Shown here piece after piece: positions 8,554 through 16,959 of a stretch of DNA of 64,000 nucleotides. The notes beneath the pieces were generated by a model. It made no database searches and was not told where the DNA came from. It saw only the letters and a program-made list of their open reading frames with translations. Origin of the DNA: Ferrovibrio terrae_A (lineage in GTDB: Bacteria; Pseudomonadota; Alphaproteobacteria; Ferrovibrionales; Ferrovibrionaceae). Location: contig NZ_CALSAN010000008.1 of assembly GCF_943372915.1 (NCBI RefSeq), positions 62,001-126,000 of the forward strand, written 5' to 3'. Made by a program: the position numbers and the translations under genes. Position 1 is the first letter of the stretch, and each line of letters opens with the position of its first letter.

Positions 8554-9105
8554 GAGGCACTATTCCTGCGGCACGGCACCGCCCGCGCGAATAACAGACG
8601 GCGGCGCGCCTTTGCTGTCGGAGCTGACTGCGGCCGGATCGGCCCGACACGATCCCGAGAGAGGGTGCCGGTAATGATCCTGGTGACCGGTGAGTGGGCG
8701 CTTCATCAGCAGGTTGTCTTGTGAGGACAGTTGCTGAGCGCGCCGCGGCGCCGGTCTGCCGAGCCTCCGTTCGATCCTAGCCTGGTATTAGGCTGGGGCC
8801 GAAACGGGCGCCCCGAAGGTTTAATCTCATCCGTGGTGTCTTGAGCGCCACTTTGGGGGCCGTTTCGCGCCAGGTCGCCTCCTTCGGGCTGAACTCTGGA
8901 TGATTGCGGTCGGGCTCACCGTCGTTACGCCGATCCGCCGCCTCCGGGCCGGCTGGCCTTGAAGGATTGTAAGTCCTTGTCGGGCAAGCATTTGGCTGGA
9001 CGGTCGGGTCTGACTCGGATATTCGCATTTGCATGCTACGCTTTGCCGGGCCATACCCACAAGGTCTTTCTTGCCGCGGCGCGGTGAAGCTTCGGGGGAT
9101 TTTTT
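8554..9105. other. 552 bp intergenic region between rne and amiC (rne leader candidate)
   Basis: No convincing gene was found here. The size fits a long 5' leader for rne, which in many bacteria is the site of autoregulation by RNase E. Small inverted repeats are visible, for example AGCCT/AGGCT at 8778-8793, an adjacent GC-rich GGGGC/GCCCC pair (about 8794-8813) and AAGGA/TCCTT at 8962-8978. An SD-like GCAGGA lies just upstream of the rne ATG. An 85-codon open frame on the minus strand (8777-9034) has a poor residue composition and was not called. The right end turns AT-rich just before amiC. Confidence 0.4.
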
Positions 9106-10293
9106 ATTAAACATCTGATTTTATTAATTTTTATGATTGCAATCGGTGCCGGGGTCGTGATCCCGGCGCAGGCCGAACCTTTGCGCGTGACCCACCTGCA
9201 GCTCGGCCTGAATGCCGGCCTGACGCGATTGGTGGTCGAGGGGTCCGGCCCGCTGGACGCCGCCATGGCCGCCAGCGCCGACGGGCTGGGCCTGCAACTG
9301 AGCCTGCCAAGCACGCGCTGGGCCGCCCCGGCACCGGAGGTGACCGCTGGCGGCCTGGTCGGTGCCCTGGGCCTGCCGGTGACCGGCCCGGACGGGCAGC
9401 TGAATATCGCCATCGACCTGATCGAGCCGGCGGTGGTGGAACGGGCCTTCCGGCTTGGCCCCCAGGGGGTACGCGGCCATCGGCTGGTGATCGACCTGCG
9501 CCCGGCCGAACCCAATGCCTTTGCCGCCGCCTTTGCCGCGCCCGTGCATCTGCCGCTGGATACCGCCGTCGATATCGCGCCGCCGCCCACCGCCACGGCC
9601 GGCGAGCGCCGCCGCCTGATCGTGCTGGATGCCGGTCATGGTGGCCAGGACCCCGGCGCCATCAGTGCCTCGGGCCGCTACGAGAAGGAAATCACGCTGA
9701 ACGTCGCAAAGGCTGTGGCCCAGCGCCTGCGCGCCACCGGGCGCTATCGCGTGCTGCTGACGCGCGAGAGCGACCGCTTCATCCGGCTGTCGGAGCGCGT
9801 GGCACTGGCACGCAGCAAGGAAGCCGACCTGTTCCTGTCCATCCATGCCGACAGCCTGTCATCCGACCGCGCCACCCGCGGCGCCAGCGTGTATACCCGC
9901 GCCGAGGCCGCCAGCGATACCGAGGCCGAGGCGCTGGCGCTGCGCGAGAACCGCGCCGACCAGCTGAGCGATACGGCCAGTGCCGGCGACCTTGATGACG
10001 TGGTGTCGATCCTGCTCGACCTGGCCTCGCGCGATACGGCAAAACTGTCGAGCCGCTTTGCCGGCCTGCTGACGGCGGCGATGGGCGAGACCACACCGCT
10101 GCGGCGCAACGCGCTGCGGGCGGCCAATTTCCGCGTGCTGTCGGCACCGGATGTGCCCTCGGCCCTGCTGGAACTGGGCTATCTGTCGAACCCCGCCGAC
10201 GAGGCCCTGCTGTTCTCGGAGTCCGGCCGCGACCGCCTGGCCGCCGCCGTGGTGGGCGCCATCGACCGGTTTTTCGGCGTCGAGCCGCGCTGA
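9106..10293 (+). CDS. amiC: N-acetylmuramoyl-L-alanine amidase with AMIN domain (AmiC-like)
   Basis: This periplasmic zinc amidase cuts septal peptidoglycan between MurNAc and L-Ala during division. An AMIN domain (targeting to the division site) occupies roughly the first 140 residues. A catalytic Amidase_3 domain follows, with zinc ligands in VLDAGHGGQDPG, the Glu of YEKEITLN, the His of FLSIHADS and a C-terminal LELGYLSNPADEALL. The first ATG (9133) has no Shine-Dalgarno and gives a signal peptide with no positive charge. Reading in frame upstream to ATT at 9106 adds IKHLILLIF, making a normal charged signal peptide ending AQA. It also places GGGGGA (9094-9099) six nt before the start, so I prefer an ATT (or CTG 9115) start. 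It is divergent from rne and upstream of mrcA. Confidence 0.88.
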   Translation: MKHLILLIFMIAIGAGVVIPAQAEPLRVTHLQLGLNAGLTRLVVEGSGPLDAAMAASADGLGLQLSLPSTRWAAPAPEVTAGGLVGALGLPVTGPDGQLNIAIDLIEPAVVERAFRLGPQGVRGHRLVIDLRPAEPNAFAAAFAAPVHLPLDTAVDIAPPPTATAGERRRLIVLDAGHGGQDPGAISASGRYEKEITLNVAKAVAQRLRATGRYRVLLTRESDRFIRLSERVALARSKEADLFLSIHADSLSSDRATRGASVYTRAEAASDTEAEALALRENRADQLSDTASAGDLDDVVSILLDLASRDTAKLSSRFAGLLTAAMGETTPLRRNALRAANFRVLSAPDVPSALLELGYLSNPADEALLFSESGRDRLAAAVVGAIDRFFGVEPR

Positions 10294-10419
10294 ACAGCCC
10301 CTAACTATCGGGCAGGACTGCCGTATCCACGCCACAATCTTGTGGCTATACAGACTGGCCGTTCGGGGGTACCTCTACGGCCAAAATACGCCCTAATGCC
10401 CCGGGGAAGCTGACCTCCC

Positions 10420-12876
10420 ATGCGCCTGTTGTCGCGTTTCTTCTTCCTGCTGTTCCTCGCCGTGCTGGCGGTCCTCGGCGCTGGTGCCGCCGGCCTGGCC
10501 GGCCTGTGGTATTACGGCAGCGACCTGCCCGACTATCAGCAGCTGGCGAAATACGAACCGCCGGTGACCACCCGCCTGCATGCCGGCGATGGCCGCCTGA
10601 TCGCCGAGTATTCGCGCGAGCGCCGCCTGTTCGTGCCGATCGAGGCGATCCCCAAGCCGGTGATCCAGGCCTTCCTTTCGGCCGAAGACAAGAATTTCTA
10701 TGAACACAGCGGCATCGACCCGCTGGGCATCGTGCGCGCCGTGGTGCAGAACATCGCCAACCTGGCACAGAGCCGCCGACCGGTCGGCGCATCCACCATC
10801 ACCCAGCAGGTGGCGAAGAATTTCCTGCTCGGCAACGAGGTCTCGATCGGCCGCAAGGCGAAGGAAGCCATCCTCGCCTTCCGCATCGAGAAAGCCTTCA
10901 GCAAGGACAAGATCCTTGAGCTGTATCTGAACGAGATCTATCTGGGCTCGGGCGCTTATGGCGTCGCCGCTGCGGCCCTGGTCTATTTCGACAAGTCGCT
11001 CTACGACCTGACACTGCCCGAAGCCGCGTATCTCGCGGCCCTGCCCAAGGCGCCCAGCAACTATCATCCGGTGCGCCATCTGGATCGCGCCAAGGCACGG
11101 CGCGACTGGGTGATCGAGCGCCTGCAGGAAGATGGCGTCATCACCGTGGAGCAGGCGCGCGCCGCCATTGCCGCACCGCTGGTGGCCCTGGCGCGGCCGG
11201 AATCGGAACTGGCCCGTGCAGACTGGTTCGCCGAAGAAGTGCGCCGCGAACTGGCGCAGCGGCTGGGCGAGAAAGGCCTTTATGAAGGCGGCTTAAGCGT
11301 TCGTACCACCATGGACCCGAAGCTGCAGAGCATCGGCGAGCGCGTGTTGCGTGACGGACTGGAAGCCTATGACCGCCGCGCCGGCGGCTGGCGCGGCCCG
11401 CTGGCCAAGCTGCAGCCCAACTCGGACTGGCGCACGCAGTTGAGCGCGATGCCACCCTTTGTCGGCATCCTGCCGCCCTGGCGCGTCGCCGCCGTGCTGA
11501 GCGTGGAATCTGATAGCGCCAGCATCGGCTTTGCCGATGGCAGCAAGGCCGTGCTGCCGCAGGCCGGCCTGCGCTGGGCGCGCAAGAAACTGGGCCCCGA
11601 TCATTTCGGCCCGGTGCCGCGCACGCCCGCCGAGGTGATTGCCGTGGGCGATGTGATCGCGGTGACCGCGATCAATCCGGCCAAGCCGCAGGACGGCTAT
11701 GCCCTGCGGCAGATTCCCGAAATCGGCGGCGGCCTGGTGGCGATGGACCCGCATACCGGCCGCGTGCTGGCGCTGGTGGGTGGCTATGACTTCAAGCTGA
11801 GCCAGTTCAACCGCGCGACCCAGGCCAATCGCCAGCCCGGCTCGGCCTTCAAGCCGTTTGTCTATGCTGCAGCACTCGACAACGGCTTCACGCCATCCTC
11901 GCTGGTGCTGGATGCGCCATTCGTGATGGACCAGGGCCCGGGCCTGCCGCTGTGGAAACCGGGCAACTATTCCGACCAGTTCTATGGCCCCTCCACCCTG
12001 CGCGTCGGCGTCGAGAAATCGCGCAACCTGATGACGGTGCGTCTGGCCCAGGCCATCGGCATGGAAAAGGTGGTGGATTACGCCAAGCGCTTTGGCGTGA
12101 TCGACAACATGCAGCCGGTGCTGTCGATGTCGCTGGGGGCTGGCGAAACCACGCTGATGAAAATGACCACCGCCTATTCCGAATTCGTCAATGGCGGCCG
12201 GAAAATCACGCCCACCCTGATCGACCGCATCCAGAACCGCAACGGCACCACCATCTATCGCCATGATAAGCGCGCCTGCCCCGACTGCCTGGTCACCACC
12301 GGCTGGAACCAGCAGAGCGAACCCGCCCTGCCCGATCCGCGGCCGCAGGTGATCGATGCCGTCACCGCCTATCAGATCACCTCGATCCTGGAAGGCGTTG
12401 TGCAGCGTGGCACCGGCATCCGCATCCGCGAGCTGGGCAAGCCGCTGGCTGGCAAGACCGGCACCACCAACGACAGCATGGACACCTGGTTCATGGGCTT
12501 CAGTCCCGATCTGGCTGTCGGCGTTTTCATCGGCTACGACACACCGAAAGACATGGGCAAGCGTGAGACCGGCTCGTCGGTCGCGGTGCCGGTCTTCCGC
12601 GCCTTCATGGCCGAGGCGCTGCAGGGTAAATCCAATATCCAGTTCCGTGTACCGCCCGGCGTGCGGCTGGTGCGCGTGCAGGCCGAGACCGGGGAGCTGG
12701 CGCGGCCGGGCGACCGCAACGTGATCTTGGAAGCCTTCCGGCCCGGCTCGGAGCCGCAGCTGGGCGAGCGCAGCCGGGTGCTGGATGGTTCGATGTCGGA
12801 CGAGCGCGACAGCATCTCCGGCGTCGGCGCCTCGGCTGGTTCGGCGCCTATCTCGGGCACTGGCGGGCTTTACTAA
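10420..12876 (+). CDS. mrcA: penicillin-binding protein 1A, bifunctional peptidoglycan synthase
   Basis: This 818-residue class A PBP polymerises glycan strands and cross-links peptides. It has an N-terminal membrane anchor (about residues 7-30). The glycosyltransferase domain has the catalytic Glu in SAEDKNFYEHSGID (about E89), then STITQQVAKNFLLG and KEAILAFRIEKAFSKDKILELYLNEI in consecutive motifs. An OB-like insert (about residues 310-430) precedes the transpeptidase. The transpeptidase has SxxK in GSAFKPF (S475), SxN in KSRNLM and KTG in AGKTGTTND (K679). The C-terminus ends in a disordered Ser/Gly tail. The gene follows amiC after 126 nt, which contains two small hairpins (10331-10346 and around 10360-10383). 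The association with amiC and rne is a known alphaproteobacterial arrangement. Confidence 0.96.
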   Translation: MRLLSRFFFLLFLAVLAVLGAGAAGLAGLWYYGSDLPDYQQLAKYEPPVTTRLHAGDGRLIAEYSRERRLFVPIEAIPKPVIQAFLSAEDKNFYEHSGIDPLGIVRAVVQNIANLAQSRRPVGASTITQQVAKNFLLGNEVSIGRKAKEAILAFRIEKAFSKDKILELYLNEIYLGSGAYGVAAAALVYFDKSLYDLTLPEAAYLAALPKAPSNYHPVRHLDRAKARRDWVIERLQEDGVITVEQARAAIAAPLVALARPESELARADWFAEEVRRELAQRLGEKGLYEGGLSVRTTMDPKLQSIGERVLRDGLEAYDRRAGGWRGPLAKLQPNSDWRTQLSAMPPFVGILPPWRVAAVLSVESDSASIGFADGSKAVLPQAGLRWARKKLGPDHFGPVPRTPAEVIAVGDVIAVTAINPAKPQDGYALRQIPEIGGGLVAMDPHTGRVLALVGGYDFKLSQFNRATQANRQPGSAFKPFVYAAALDNGFTPSSLVLDAPFVMDQGPGLPLWKPGNYSDQFYGPSTLRVGVEKSRNLMTVRLAQAIGMEKVVDYAKRFGVIDNMQPVLSMSLGAGETTLMKMTTAYSEFVNGGRKITPTLIDRIQNRNGTTIYRHDKRACPDCLVTTGWNQQSEPALPDPRPQVIDAVTAYQITSILEGVVQRGTGIRIRELGKPLAGKTGTTNDSMDTWFMGFSPDLAVGVFIGYDTPKDMGKRETGSSVAVPVFRAFMAEALQGKSNIQFRVPPGVRLVRVQAETGELARPGDRNVILEAFRPGSEPQLGERSRVLDGSMSDERDSISGVGASAGSAPISGTGGLY

Positions 12877-12890
12877 ACCCTTGGAAAGAC

Positions 12891-12922
12891 AGGCCGCTTG
12901 ACAGTCTGAGGCGGCCTCTTTA
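12891..12922 (+). terminator. intrinsic terminator of mrcA
   Basis: The stem is AGGCCGC / GCGGCCT with a 12-nt loop, followed by CTTTAT. It lies 15 nt after the mrcA stop. The loop and 3' arm also contain the tRNA-Val promoter elements. Confidence 0.75.
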
Positions 12923-12926
12923 TACG
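12898..12926 (+). promoter_or_regulatory. sigma70-type promoter of tRNA-Val
   Basis: A consensus -35 TTGACA (12898-12903) is separated by exactly 17 nt from the -10 element TATACG (12921-12926). Transcription would start about 6 nt before the mature tRNA. The elements are embedded in the mrcA terminator hairpin. Confidence 0.75.
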
Positions 12927-12937
12927 CTGCTTCGCGT

Positions 12938-13012
12938 GGGCGGTTAGCTCAGCGGTAGAGCACAGCATTCACATTGCTGGGGCCACTGGTTCAATCCCAG
13001 TACCGCCCACCA
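12938..13012 (+). tRNA. tRNA-Val (anticodon CAC)
   Basis: This is a complete 75-nt cloverleaf. The acceptor stem is GGGCGGT/ACCGCCC with discriminator A and encoded CCA. The D arm is GCTC/GAGC and the anticodon stem CAGCA/TGCTG. The anticodon loop TTCACAT has CAC at 12970-12972, reading the GUG valine codon. The T arm contains GGTTCAATCC. A strong promoter lies immediately upstream. Confidence 0.97.
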
Positions 13013-13032
13013 TTTCCTCAGACATCCGAAAT

Positions 13033-13953
13033 TTACGGCTGGTCTGCCACAGCGGCCAGATACAGCTCATAGGCCTTGCGCGCGCGCGGGCCCGGCTTGC
13101 CATCGCCGATCACGCGGCCATCGATGCGCGTCACCGGCGTGACGCCGCCCAGCGTGCCGGTGACAAAGGCCTCATCGGCGGCATAGACCTGCGCCAGGGT
13201 GAAATCGCATTCGCGCGCCACGCCACCGGCCGCCGCCCAGGCCTGCAGCACGCTGCCCTGGGTGATGCCGCGGAAGCTCCAGCCCGGCGTCGAGGTCCAC
13301 AATTCATCGCCGCGCAGGATGAAGAAATTCGTCGAGTTGCAGCTGGCGACGAAGCCGCGCGGATCGAGCATCAGCGCTTCGTCGGCACCGGCATTGATCG
13401 CCTGGATCAGAGCCTGGATCAGGTTGAGCCGGCTGTGCGAGTTGAGCCGCAGGTCGAAGACATCGGGACTGCTGGTGCGGAAGGTGGAGGTGAACAGCGA
13501 CAGGCCGCGCTGCCAGGCTTCCGGCTTCGGTGTCTTGTATTCCGCCACGATGACAACCGTGGCGCCACCGATGACAAAGCGCGGGTCCTGGTTCGGCGTC
13601 TTCTTGGTACCGCGCGTCACCATCAAGCGGATATGCGCGCCGTCCTGCATGTTGTTGCGCTTCAGCGTTTCCAGCAGCGCGGCACGGATGCCGTCCCGCC
13701 CCAGATCGATAGTCAGCGCAATCGAACCGGCGCCCTCGAACAGGCGATCCAGATGCTTCTCCAGGCTGATCAGCTTGCCGTTGACAAGGCGCAGTCCTTC
13801 CCAGACGCCGTCGCCCAGCACGAAGCCGCTGTCGAAGATCGAGACTCGCGCCTGGTCGCGGCGCACGAATTCGCCGTTAACATAGACCAGCACATCATTG
13901 TTGCGGGGATCGTCGACGTAGCCCTGGGCGCTGTGACTGGATGCTGTGGTCAT
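13033..13953 (-). CDS. class IV aminotransferase-like protein (BCAT/D-AAT fold)
   Basis: This 306-residue fold type IV PLP-enzyme homologue has VYVNGEFVRRDQARVSIFDSGF and GDGVWEGLRL near the N-terminus. It also has the C-terminal CNSTNFFIL and GITQGSVL segments that bind the PLP phosphate in branched-chain and D-amino acid transaminases. Where these enzymes carry the Schiff-base lysine (as in IKSLN of D-AAT), this protein reads NSHSRLN (residues 171-177), with Arg and no Lys. It may use another residue, be a divergent subfamily, or be inactive as a transaminase. It is the last gene of the gntR / amino acid ABC operon, 18 nt after the ATPase, so it probably acts on the imported amino acid. Confidence 0.85.
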   Translation of the reverse strand: MTTASSHSAQGYVDDPRNNDVLVYVNGEFVRRDQARVSIFDSGFVLGDGVWEGLRLVNGKLISLEKHLDRLFEGAGSIALTIDLGRDGIRAALLETLKRNNMQDGAHIRLMVTRGTKKTPNQDPRFVIGGATVVIVAEYKTPKPEAWQRGLSLFTSTFRTSSPDVFDLRLNSHSRLNLIQALIQAINAGADEALMLDPRGFVASCNSTNFFILRGDELWTSTPGWSFRGITQGSVLQAWAAAGGVARECDFTLAQVYAADEAFVTGTLGGVTPVTRIDGRVIGDGKPGPRARKAYELYLAAVADQP

Positions 13954-13971
13954 TTTGAAAATCCGAACCGG

Positions 13972-14748
13972 TTAGAGACTGAATTCGCGATGGCGTGCCA
14001 GGAAAGCCTGGGTCCGCTCGCGCTGTGGATTTTTAAGCACCGCGTCGGGGGTGCCGGATTCATGGATCTCGCCATCGGCGATGAAGATCACCCGGGTGGC
14101 GACATGATAGGCAAAGCCGAGTTCATGGGTGACCAGCAGCATGGTGCGGCCTTCCTCGGCCAGTGAGCGGATCACACCGAGCACCTCGCCCACCAGCTCG
14201 GGATCGAGCGCCGAGGTCGGCTCGTCGAACAGCAGCAGCTCCGGGTCCATCGCCAGCGCGCGCGCAATCGCCACGCGCTGCTTCTGCCCGCCGGACAGCC
14301 GCGCCGGATACTGTTCGGCACGGTCGGTCAGGCCGACGCGGGCCAGTTCGGCCATAGCGCGCTCGCGCGCCGCCGGCGCCTTCACGCCCTTCACGGTGCG
14401 CAGGCCCTCCATCACATTGTCGATGGCCGTCATATGCGGGAACAGATTGAACTGCTGGAACACCATGCCGACGCGCTGGCGCACCTGGGTCAGTTCGCGC
14501 TCGGCATAGACGCGTGCGCTGCCGCCCCTGCCCTCGCTGCCCAGTAGGCGACCACCGAGTTCGACAGTTCCAGACGTGGGGATTTCCATGAAATTCAGGC
14601 AGCGCAGCAATGTGCTCTTGCCTGAGCCCGAGGCGCCAAGAATGGCGATGCGTTCGCCCGGCAGCACGGACAGATCGATGCCGCGCAGCACTTCATGGGT
14701 GCCGTAGCTTTTGCGCAGGCCAATCGTTCTGAGCAGGGGGTCTGCCAT
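13972..14748 (-). CDS. polar amino acid ABC transporter ATP-binding protein
   Basis: This 258-residue ATPase of the GlnQ/HisP type has Walker A GASGSGKST, Q-loop VFQQFNLFPHMT, ABC signature LSGGQKQRVAIARAL, Walker B LLLFDEPTSALDPE and H-loop VTHELGFAY. It powers the importer formed with the two upstream permeases and the binding protein. The ATG at 14748 starts 8 nt after the permease stop. All genes from gntR to the aminotransferase run in one direction with gaps under 20 nt, so they form a single operon. Confidence 0.95.
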   Translation of the reverse strand: MADPLLRTIGLRKSYGTHEVLRGIDLSVLPGERIAILGASGSGKSTLLRCLNFMEIPTSGTVELGGRLLGSEGRGGSARVYAERELTQVRQRVGMVFQQFNLFPHMTAIDNVMEGLRTVKGVKAPAARERAMAELARVGLTDRAEQYPARLSGGQKQRVAIARALAMDPELLLFDEPTSALDPELVGEVLGVIRSLAEEGRTMLLVTHELGFAYHVATRVIFIADGEIHESGTPDAVLKNPQRERTQAFLARHREFSL

Positions 14749-14756
14749 GATGCGCC

Positions 14757-15422
14757 TCAATCGCCTTTGGCCAGCCGGCGTTCCAGCGCATAGGTCGCGC
14801 GCACCAGCGGGAAGAGAAACACAAAAAATGCCAGCGCGATGACGCTGTAGGTCTCGATGGGGTTGAAGTTCAGCGAGGCGACCAGCTTGCCCTGCTGCAG
14901 CAGCTCGACATAGGCCACCACCGAGGCCAGCGTCGACATCTTGAAAATCTCGATGGCGCGATTGGTCAGCGCCGGCAGCATGCGGCGGAGCGCCTGCGGC
15001 AGGATGATGCGACGCATCGCCTGCAGGCCGGTCATGCCGAGCGCGCGCGAGGCTTCCCATTGGCCCGGCTCGATCGACTGGATGCCGCCGCGATAGATCT
15101 CCGCCGAAAACGCCGCCGAGTTCAGCGAAATGCCCAATGCCGCTGCCATCAGCGGGCTGATCTCAAACGGCACCAGCATCGGCAGGGCGAAATAGAACCA
15201 CAGAATCTGCACCAGCACCGGCGTGTTGCGGAAGAATTCGACAAAGGCCGTGGCCGGCCAGTTGAACAGCCGGTTCCGCGCATAACGCGCCAGGCCGACC
15301 ACAAGGCCGAGGCTGAGGCCCAGCACCAGGCAGATGACGAAAATGCGCAGGGTGCCGACGGCGCCATAGAGCAGCGCATCGGCATTCTCGAAGACGGAGG
15401 CGAAGTTCCACTGATAGTTCAT
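14757..15422 (-). CDS. polar amino acid ABC transporter permease (second)
   Basis: This 221-residue inner-membrane permease of the HisM/GlnP family starts MNYQWNFASVFENAD. It has about five transmembrane helices and the EAA loop (EASRALGMTGLQAMRRIILPQALR) that docks on the ATPase. Its ATG overlaps the upstream permease stop by 1 nt (TGATG), indicating translational coupling. Its sequence is clearly paralogous to the preceding permease, as is usual for heterodimeric polar amino acid importers. Confidence 0.94.
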   Translation of the reverse strand: MNYQWNFASVFENADALLYGAVGTLRIFVICLVLGLSLGLVVGLARYARNRLFNWPATAFVEFFRNTPVLVQILWFYFALPMLVPFEISPLMAAALGISLNSAAFSAEIYRGGIQSIEPGQWEASRALGMTGLQAMRRIILPQALRRMLPALTNRAIEIFKMSTLASVVAYVELLQQGKLVASLNFNPIETYSVIALAFFVFLFPLVRATYALERRLAKGD

Positions 15423-16099
15423 CAGTGCACCGTGGACTCGCCGCTGACCGCCAGCCGGCGCTCGAACTGGCGCGCGATCAGGCTGAACAGCAGGATGACA
15501 ATGAAATAGATGCCGGCCGTGACGGTGAAGACTTCCAGCGGGCGGAAGGTTTTCTGCGCGATCTCGTTGGCCTGGAACAGCAGGTCGGCATAGGACACGG
15601 TGGCGACCAGCGTGGTGGTCTTCATCAGCTCGATGGCGCGCTCCATGAAGGCGGGAATCATGCGCTTGACCGCCTGGGGCAGGATGACGCGGCGCATCGA
15701 CTGCGGCGGCGTCATGCCGAGGGCGCGCGCCGCTTCCCACTGGCCGCGCTCGATCGAGACGATACCGCCGCGGAACACTTCGGCAAAGAACGCCGCAGAC
15801 TGAATGGAAAACGTCAGCGCCGCGGCCATGAAGGGCGTCATCTCGACACGGATCAGCACCGGCAGGGCAAAGAAAAACCAGAACAGCTGTACCAGCGGCG
15901 GTGTGGTGCGGAAGAATTCGATCACGAATCCCGCCGGCCAGGCCAGCAGGCGCCGGCCCGATAAACGGGCCAGCGCCAAAACTAGACCGAGCGGAATGCC
16001 GAAGGCCAATGCCGTGCCGGTGACGGCCAGCGTATTGACCAGCCCCTGCAGCAGCAGGTCGGCATTCGCCAGAACCGGCCAGAAGTCCCAGCGGTACAT
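15422..16099 (-). CDS. polar amino acid ABC transporter permease (first)
   Basis: This 225-residue permease of the HisMQ family starts MYRWDFWPVLANADLLLQG. It has about five predicted membrane helices, the FFRTTPPLVQLFWF segment typical of the family, and the EAA loop around EAARALGMTPPQSMRRVILPQA. It pairs with the downstream permease to form the translocation channel for the substrate bound by the 16112-16954 protein. It starts 12 nt after the binding protein stop. Confidence 0.94.
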   Translation of the reverse strand: MYRWDFWPVLANADLLLQGLVNTLAVTGTALAFGIPLGLVLALARLSGRRLLAWPAGFVIEFFRTTPPLVQLFWFFFALPVLIRVEMTPFMAAALTFSIQSAAFFAEVFRGGIVSIERGQWEAARALGMTPPQSMRRVILPQAVKRMIPAFMERAIELMKTTTLVATVSYADLLFQANEIAQKTFRPLEVFTVTAGIYFIVILLFSLIARQFERRLAVSGESTVH

Positions 16100-16111
16100 A
16101 ATGCCGCCGGA

Positions 16112-16954
16112 TTACTTCAGCATTTCTTTCATCACCGGCGGGGCGGATTTCGGATCCAGCCCGAAGCCACGCAGGAATTCTTCATACCAGCGCTGGGTCT
16201 GGCCGCTGGTGTAGTAGCCGTTGATGGTGGTGTCGACCCAGGTGAGGAAGGCCTTGTCGTCTTCCTTGCGCAGGGCAACGCTGGAGGGCTGCGACTGGGC
16301 CGGCAGCGGCACCACGATCTTGCCGGCGCCCAGGCGCTGGCGCGCCGCCAGCAGCGGCGGATGGAACAGACAGACCGCATCGACGCGGCCGGCCTGGAAG
16401 GCGGCGATGGCTTCCGGGTTGCCGGGGAAGCGCTGGATCGCGGCATTGCCGACGGTCTCGGTCAGGAACTTGTCCATGCTGCTGGCCTGCGGCACGGCGA
16501 TGCGCACATCGGGCTTGTTCAGATCCTGCCAGGTCTTCACCGCCAGGTCGTCGCGCGCCAGCACGGCCATCGAATAGAACAGCAGCGGGTTCTGCGGGAA
16601 ATCGACGGCGGCGGCGCGTTCCGGCGTCGCATCCAGCATGTACATCAGGTCGATCTTGTTGCCCTGCAGGGCGGCAATCGCGGTGCCCCAGGTGACCTCG
16701 ACCGGCTCGAACTTCACGCCGAGCACGGCGGCCATCGCCTTGCCCATCGACACGCCAAGGCCAGAATTCCATTCGCCGGTCTTCGGATCCTTGGAATACC
16801 ACGGCGGCGCCTGGGTCACGCCCACGCGCAACGTGCCGCGCTTCTTGATCTCGGCCAGCGTGCCGGCGGTCTGGGCGCGGACGCCACCAGCAACAGCAAA
16901 GGTCGCGCCAACACCGGCAAGGCCGGCCAATACACTGCGTCGGTCCATAATCAT
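16112..16954 (-). CDS. amino acid ABC transporter substrate-binding protein (family 3, Tat-type signal)
   Basis: This 280-residue periplasmic solute-binding protein has a twin-arginine signal (MDRRSVLAGLAGVGATFAVAG) ending in VRAQ, then the family 3 core beginning LAEIKKRGTLRVGVTQ. The ATG at 16954 is preferred because GGGGGT lies 7 nt upstream; an internal ATG at 16948 is possible. The pocket motif usually reading SP(Y)xF is divergent (APPWYSKDPKTGEW). The substrate is likely an amino acid or derivative, given the permease type and the transaminase-like gene in the operon. It follows gntR by 5 nt. Confidence 0.93.
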   Translation of the reverse strand: MIMDRRSVLAGLAGVGATFAVAGGVRAQTAGTLAEIKKRGTLRVGVTQAPPWYSKDPKTGEWNSGLGVSMGKAMAAVLGVKFEPVEVTWGTAIAALQGNKIDLMYMLDATPERAAAVDFPQNPLLFYSMAVLARDDLAVKTWQDLNKPDVRIAVPQASSMDKFLTETVGNAAIQRFPGNPEAIAAFQAGRVDAVCLFHPPLLAARQRLGAGKIVVPLPAQSQPSSVALRKEDDKAFLTWVDTTINGYYTSGQTQRWYEEFLRGFGLDPKSAPPVMKEMLK

Positions 16955-16959
16955 GATGC

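Noticed and set aside
5551..8724. Very long open frame on the plus strand, antisense to rne
   Set aside because: It is a shadow of the GC-rich rne gene: low-complexity Ala/Arg/Gly runs, no domain, and rne on the minus strand has clear family motifs over the same bases.
8777..9034. 85-codon minus-strand open frame in the rne leader
   Set aside because: Composition rich in Pro, Asn and Arg, no homology seen and no SD; likely chance in GC-rich leader DNA.
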